From Gammaproteobacteria bacterium (GTDB lineage Bacteria > Pseudomonadota > Gammaproteobacteria > Arenicellales > Arenicellaceae): 7,773 bases of DNA. The stretch's first letter is position 1, and every line of letters starts with the position of its first letter. Both the position numbers and the translations under genes were made by a program. The notes under the pieces were generated by a model. The model saw only the letters and a list, made by a program, of their open reading frames with translations. It was not told the origin of the DNA and did not search any database. Positions 5,918 through 7,773 of the stretch are shown piece after piece. The stretch lies in contig JAUHZM010000146.1 in NCBI GenBank assembly GCA_030426005.1, positions 1 through 7,773 on the forward strand, read 5' to 3'.

Positions 5918-7150
5918 ATGAAGACTATTCGGTTGGAAGTCCTCGGGTCAGTGTTGATATTACTGTTACTCAGTGCTTGTGCCAGTCAACCTGGAACAGC
6001 GGTTAAGCATGAGTGGATGCAGGATGTTATCAACTATGAGGCAAGCTTGGGACCAGATCATCTGGACAGTGTCGAGAACCTGTATCAAGTTACACCTGAA
6101 ATGCGCAATACTGTTAAGACTCGGTTTGGAAAACTGCCAAAGCTTCGGGCGCTTCGCAAACTGGCACAATGGTTGATCGACGATGAAGGCAAAAATATGC
6201 AGTACAACATGGAAGCCAATTATGCTCCGATCGAAGCGTTTTATCGAAACGAAGGAAACTGTTTAAGCTTCACGCTTTTATTGATCGAGTTAGCCGATGA
6301 AATTGACATTAAACTTAATGCAAATGAAGTCGATATACCCGACCTATGGGGCGAAAATGAAGATAGCGGCCTGGTGTACTATCGTCATGTTAACGCGATG
6401 TATAAATCTGATCGATACACCCAGGTTTTTGATTTAGCGATTCAAGAGTACCGTGCTGGTTTCCCCCAGCGATTTATTACTAAACGCTCCGCCGCCGCGT
6501 TACTATACAGCAATCTTGGCGTCCAGTTTATGCAAGACCAAGATTACGATACCGCATTACACTATCTCAAATTAGCAGTCTCGGTTGACGCCGACAACCC
6601 AGACCTTTGGATCAACCTATCCGCCGCGCTGAGACGCTCCGGCAAAGTAGACATGGCGGAGCAGGGATACCTTTATGCACACAACCTCAACCCTCGCGAG
6701 AGTTTAGCTGCTAGCAACTTGGAACGCCTGTATCGATCACAAGGGAAAACTCAGGCCGCCACTCGATTCCAGAAATTGGCATCACGCGTGCGCGACAAGA
6801 ACCCATATTTGCATTTCTACGCCGCGCAAAAAGCTTACGAGAAACAGGATTTTGGTAGTGCTGCGAAGTCTGTGAAACGCGCTATCAAGCTGCATGACAA
6901 AGACCCGCAGTTTTTTGAACTGCGCAGCCGACTATACCAGGTCGAGAAAAAGTACGTCGCTGCTCTCCGTGATCTTGAAAAAGCGCATAATATTTCGCTA
7001 ACCCCAACTGAACGTGGACGTTATGCTAACAAAGTAGACCTCGTACTAGCAGCAGTAAAACAACAGGCTGAGGATCGAGAAAAGCGTTTTCAACGATTAA
7101 GTTCACCAGAGTTTATTCGCCAACAAATCAATACCGGAACTATTTATTAG
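5918..7150 (+). CDS. Outer-membrane lipoprotein with transglutaminase-like domain and TPR repeats
   Basis: This 410-residue protein starts with a lipoprotein signal (MKTIRLEVLGSVLILLLLSA, then Cys21). The lipobox is LSAC, and Ala at +2 suggests sorting to the outer membrane. Residues about 65-180 look like a transglutaminase/cysteine-protease-like domain: EAFYRNEGNCLSFTLLLIELA supplies Cys115, YYRHVNAMY His157 and QVFDLA Asp172, so a Cys-His-Asp triad appears intact. From about 191 to 360 there are TPR helices, clearest at 191-224 (YSNLGVQFMQDQDYDTALHYLKLAV), 227-260 and 297-330 (AAQKAYEKQDFGSAAKSVKRAIKL). Such lipoproteins are common and mostly uncharacterised in gammaproteobacteria. A role in protein-protein contacts or peptide-bond chemistry in the periplasm is inference. 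The gene is transcribed apart from the protease because a terminator lies between them, and it converges with the MBL gene 11 bp away. Confidence 0.9.
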   Translation: MKTIRLEVLGSVLILLLLSACASQPGTAVKHEWMQDVINYEASLGPDHLDSVENLYQVTPEMRNTVKTRFGKLPKLRALRKLAQWLIDDEGKNMQYNMEANYAPIEAFYRNEGNCLSFTLLLIELADEIDIKLNANEVDIPDLWGENEDSGLVYYRHVNAMYKSDRYTQVFDLAIQEYRAGFPQRFITKRSAAALLYSNLGVQFMQDQDYDTALHYLKLAVSVDADNPDLWINLSAALRRSGKVDMAEQGYLYAHNLNPRESLAASNLERLYRSQGKTQAATRFQKLASRVRDKNPYLHFYAAQKAYEKQDFGSAAKSVKRAIKLHDKDPQFFELRSRLYQVEKKYVAALRDLEKAHNISLTPTERGRYANKVDLVLAAVKQQAEDREKRFQRLSSPEFIRQQINTGTIY

Positions 7151-7161
7151 AGCGTATTAGT

Positions 7162-7773
7162 TTAAGAACTTTGATAGTACAAGGTAACCCCGTCCGCATC
7201 AGGTTTCGCCGCTATTTCACGTCGGTGGAGGAGATAATTCAGGTGCGCTAGAGTTTCCCCTGTTGCCAACAGGGTATCCACCACGTTTAACTCACGAGTA
7301 AACAAAATATCTCTAGCTTGCACTGCGGAGATCGGAGCTTGCACCGCGAGCCGGAGTTGATTCAACTGATTCAGGTGGTCATCAATCAACTGTTGCATAC
7401 GCATCTGAATACCGATGAACGGCTCTTGGTGAGATGGCAGAATCACGGTCTCAGCAGGAATCTCATCGCGCAGTTTTTCACATGACGCGATCCAGTCGCC
7501 TAAAGGATCGGCATGCCGGTTTGCCGGGTAAACACTCACATTCGATGAGATGCGGGGGATCGCCTGATCGCCGGCAATCAACAATTTTTGGCTGACGTTA
7601 TACAAACACGCGTGCTCCGGAGAATGGCCGTTACCACACACCACTCGCCATACCTTGCCATTGATGGTTAATTCATCGTGCTCTCGCAGAATCTCGCATT
7701 GATCCGGCTGTACACGATCGCTTTTTGGTTTCGGATCACTGAGAAAGAATGGCATGTAGGTGTCGGTGGCCGC
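7162..7773 (-). CDS. MBL-fold metallo-hydrolase, C-terminal part with winged-helix tail, cut by the right edge
   Basis: The frame is open from the right edge (7773) to the stop at 7162 and shows 203 residues. Three late metal-ligand motifs of the metallo-beta-lactamase fold are present: His in GNGHSPEHA, Asp in LIAGDQAIP and His in ILPSHQEPF. The earlier HxHxDH motif must lie outside the window. The Met at 7755 is therefore almost surely internal, since it leaves only 43 residues before HSPEHA. After the hydrolase core, the last 70 residues (HLNQLNQLRLAVQAP to GETLAHLNYLLHRREIAAK, DGVTLYY) look like the winged-helix tail of LACTB2-like and related hydrolases. It is probably a cytosolic, two-metal hydrolase; its substrate (thioester, lactone, nucleic acid or other) is unknown. 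It converges with the lipoprotein gene, and no terminator is visible in the 11-bp gap. Confidence 0.92.
   Translation of the reverse strand, partial: AATDTYMPFFLSDPKPKSDRVQPDQCEILREHDELTINGKVWRVVCGNGHSPEHACLYNVSQKLLIAGDQAIPRISSNVSVYPANRHADPLGDWIASCEKLRDEIPAETVILPSHQEPFIGIQMRMQQLIDDHLNQLNQLRLAVQAPISAVQARDILFTRELNVVDTLLATGETLAHLNYLLHRREIAAKPDADGVTLYYQSS

Noticed and set aside
7738..7755. ATG at 7755 as the true start of the MBL-fold gene
   Set aside because: The frame stays open to the window edge and the essential HxHxDH half of the fold would be missing. The gene most likely begins outside the window.

Overview
The window looks like chromosomal DNA from a gammaproteobacterium, probably marine or environmental. 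The protein set points that way: a MipA/OmpV outer-membrane protein, a secreted multidomain S8 protease of the type common in marine gammaproteobacteria, an outer-membrane lipoprotein with an LSAC lipobox, and an intermediate base composition. The species cannot be named from the sequence. There are no RNA genes, insertion sequences, CRISPR arrays or attachment sites.

Layout: (1) 1-660, minus strand, the N-terminal 220 residues of a beta-ketoacyl-ACP synthase that runs off the left edge. (2) A divergent intergenic region, then a MipA/OmpV-family outer-membrane protein on the plus strand (817 or 781 to 1635). (3) A small VOC/glyoxalase-fold protein on the minus strand (1632-1994), whose end overlaps the MipA gene tail-to-tail by 4 bp. 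(4) About 530 bp without a convincing gene (1995-2524) that holds several inverted repeats, including a bulged 36-nt hairpin. (5) A large secreted subtilisin-like protease (2525-5764, 1079 residues) with signal peptide, I9 propeptide, S8 catalytic domain with inserted PA domain, a plant-subtilase-type Fn3 domain and two further C-terminal beta-rich modules. It ends in a hairpin followed by a strong intrinsic terminator. (6) A lipoprotein with a transglutaminase-like domain and TPR repeats (5918-7150), with its own ribosome binding site. (7) On the minus strand at the right edge (7162-7773), the C-terminal part of an MBL-fold hydrolase with a winged-helix tail.

The genes do not form one operon. 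Neighbours are divergent, convergent or separated by a terminator, so no joint pathway is implied. The protease, lipoprotein and MipA protein all act at or beyond the cell envelope. The ketoacyl synthase probably starts a fatty-acid- or aryl-polyene-like cluster to the left.

I did not find a clearly new multi-gene system. The most unusual feature is in the protease: its Fn3 domain carries two Lys/Arg/His-rich loops, one a long aromatic-rich insertion. By Ig-type topology both should lie at the same end of the beta-sandwich and form one basic patch on an otherwise ordinary secreted protease.
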